DNA of 14,714 nt. Source: LC029 sp036676475 (GTDB lineage Bacteria > Bacillota > Bacilli > Aneurinibacillales > RAOX-1). This document shows positions 14,253 to 14,714 of this stretch, one piece after another; position 1 is the stretch's first letter, and each line of letters begins with the position of its first letter. The position numbers and the translations under genes were made by a program. Where the stretch lies: positions 1 through 14,714 of the forward strand of contig JAKFCU010000119.1 of NCBI GenBank assembly GCA_036676475.1. Reading direction: 5' to 3'. A model generated the notes under the pieces. It saw nothing but the letters and a program-made list of their open reading frames with translations. It did not search any database and had not been told where the DNA came from.

Positions 14253-14434
14253 GATATGACTTCACCTCCTGATGGTTTTGGGGAATGCTCCACAAGGTTT
14301 TCTTGGGGAACATGATAGAGAAGCTGATGAAAGATGCTTCGGTTCTTAACTTTTAGCATCCATATTTCTTGTCCTTGTCGCATGACTAGAGCTTGTTTTT
14401 CTTGGAAAATCCAAAGCAAAGTGGTCAGGTTCAT
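14249..14434 (-). CDS. small unknown protein coupled to the amidase
   Basis: A 61-residue protein starting at an ATG 10 bases after GAGGAGG and ending in an ATGA overlap with the amidase start. It begins with a short hydrophobic stretch (LTTLLWIF) followed by basic and polar sequence and a Pro-rich tail. The hydrophobic part is too short for a convincing membrane span, so a holin role is not supported. Family not recognised. The coupling suggests that it acts with or regulates the amidase. Confidence 0.65.
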   Translation of the reverse strand: MNLTTLLWIFQEKQALVMRQGQEIWMLKVKNRSIFHQLLYHVPQENLVEHSPKPSGGEVIS

Positions 14435-14466
14435 AAACGAAATTCCTCCTCATTAATATATAAAAT

Positions 14467-14679
14467 TCACTTTTCATGATCATGGTTTGAGGTATTTTGA
14501 TCTGAATAAACTTGTTGAGTGGGGCTTCTGCAGCCGTGATGAAGATAGATGGAGTGACCAGAAGATAAGTGATAGCTTTGGCCATTTAGATATTCTGCTA
14601 CTGTAAGACGACAATGCTGACAATACTTCCCTCCGTATAAAGGGGATCTCGTAGCAACGTGTATATTAATAGTCTCCAT
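14467..14679 (-). CDS. small CxxC/His-rich protein
   Basis: A 70-residue protein with a YCQHC knuckle (about 19-23) and a later cluster of His residues with a Cys (LHHGC, about 46-50), consistent with a bound zinc ion. The C-terminus is polar and His/Asp-rich. The start is the ATG at 14679, preceded by a weak AGGAAAA. It ends 32 bases before the next small gene, on the same strand as the amidase. Family not recognised; the first bases of the transcription unit lie at or beyond the window edge. Confidence 0.5.
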   Translation of the reverse strand: METINIHVATRSPLYGGKYCQHCRLTVAEYLNGQSYHLSSGHSIYLHHGCRSPTQQVYSDQNTSNHDHEK

Positions 14680-14714
14680 GTCCCAATTTTCCTATCTGTT
14701 GGAGTAGATCGTCT

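Noticed and set aside
14346..14585. 79-codon minus frame overlapping the two small genes
   Set aside because: It overlaps both neighbours, which have better start signals and composition.
1..14714. CRISPR array, tRNA or rRNA genes
   Set aside because: No regularly spaced repeats and no recognisable tRNA or rRNA sequence seen.

Overview
The window reads as chromosomal accessory DNA of a Gram-positive, low-to-moderate GC Bacillota, most likely Bacillales (Paenibacillaceae or Thermoactinomycetaceae type). The grounds are strong AGGAGG-type ribosome sites with TTG and GTG starts, a class A PBP with a Lys/Pro-rich tail, Gram-positive lipoboxes, a near-consensus sigma-A promoter, and a DUF1659/DUF2922/YvrJ set beside an amidase. 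The genus cannot be fixed from sequence alone.

Layout. 1-310: 3' remnant of an HNH nuclease gene. 489-2957: class A penicillin-binding protein, converging with a small lipoprotein gene (2960-3271, -). 3393-3581: small unknown gene. 3769-4590: alpha/beta hydrolase ending in a bidirectional terminator that also closes a minus-strand operon (5637 down to 4647). That operon holds a P-loop polynucleotide-kinase-like protein, a small gene broken by an in-frame TGA, and a 55-codon ORF. 5730-7470 is a degraded zone: a REP-like repeat, C-terminal remnants of a sugar-phosphate isomerase and of a Ppx/GppA-type HD domain, a 42-residue membrane peptide, a zinc-ribbon ORF with no standard start, and a tiny ORF ending inside a perfect 14-bp inverted repeat. 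7480-11839 is a five-gene plus-strand operon with its own promoter and terminator: a secreted metallophosphoesterase with a C-terminal DNRLRE-like domain, two small membrane proteins, a membrane-anchored paralogue of the phosphoesterase that has lost most metal ligands, and a lipoprotein. 11873-12600 holds an internal piece of a TctA permease gene and a fragment resembling a papain-like/NlpC-type protein, embedded in REP-like repeats. 12610-14679 (minus) carries two transcription units: a small CxxC protein, a small unknown protein and an Amidase_2 cell-wall hydrolase; then, from a consensus promoter, DUF1659, DUF2922 and a yvrJ gene split by a 59-bp insertion with perfect 14-bp inverted ends.

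Most notable are the 59-bp palindrome-ended insertion in yvrJ, the phosphoesterase/pseudo-phosphoesterase operon, and a 41-bp perfect repeat that occurs twice about 6.7 kb apart. The number of gene remnants (HNH, isomerase, HD, TctA, NlpC-like, W58stop gene, yvrJ) marks this as a decaying insertion hot spot between intact genes.
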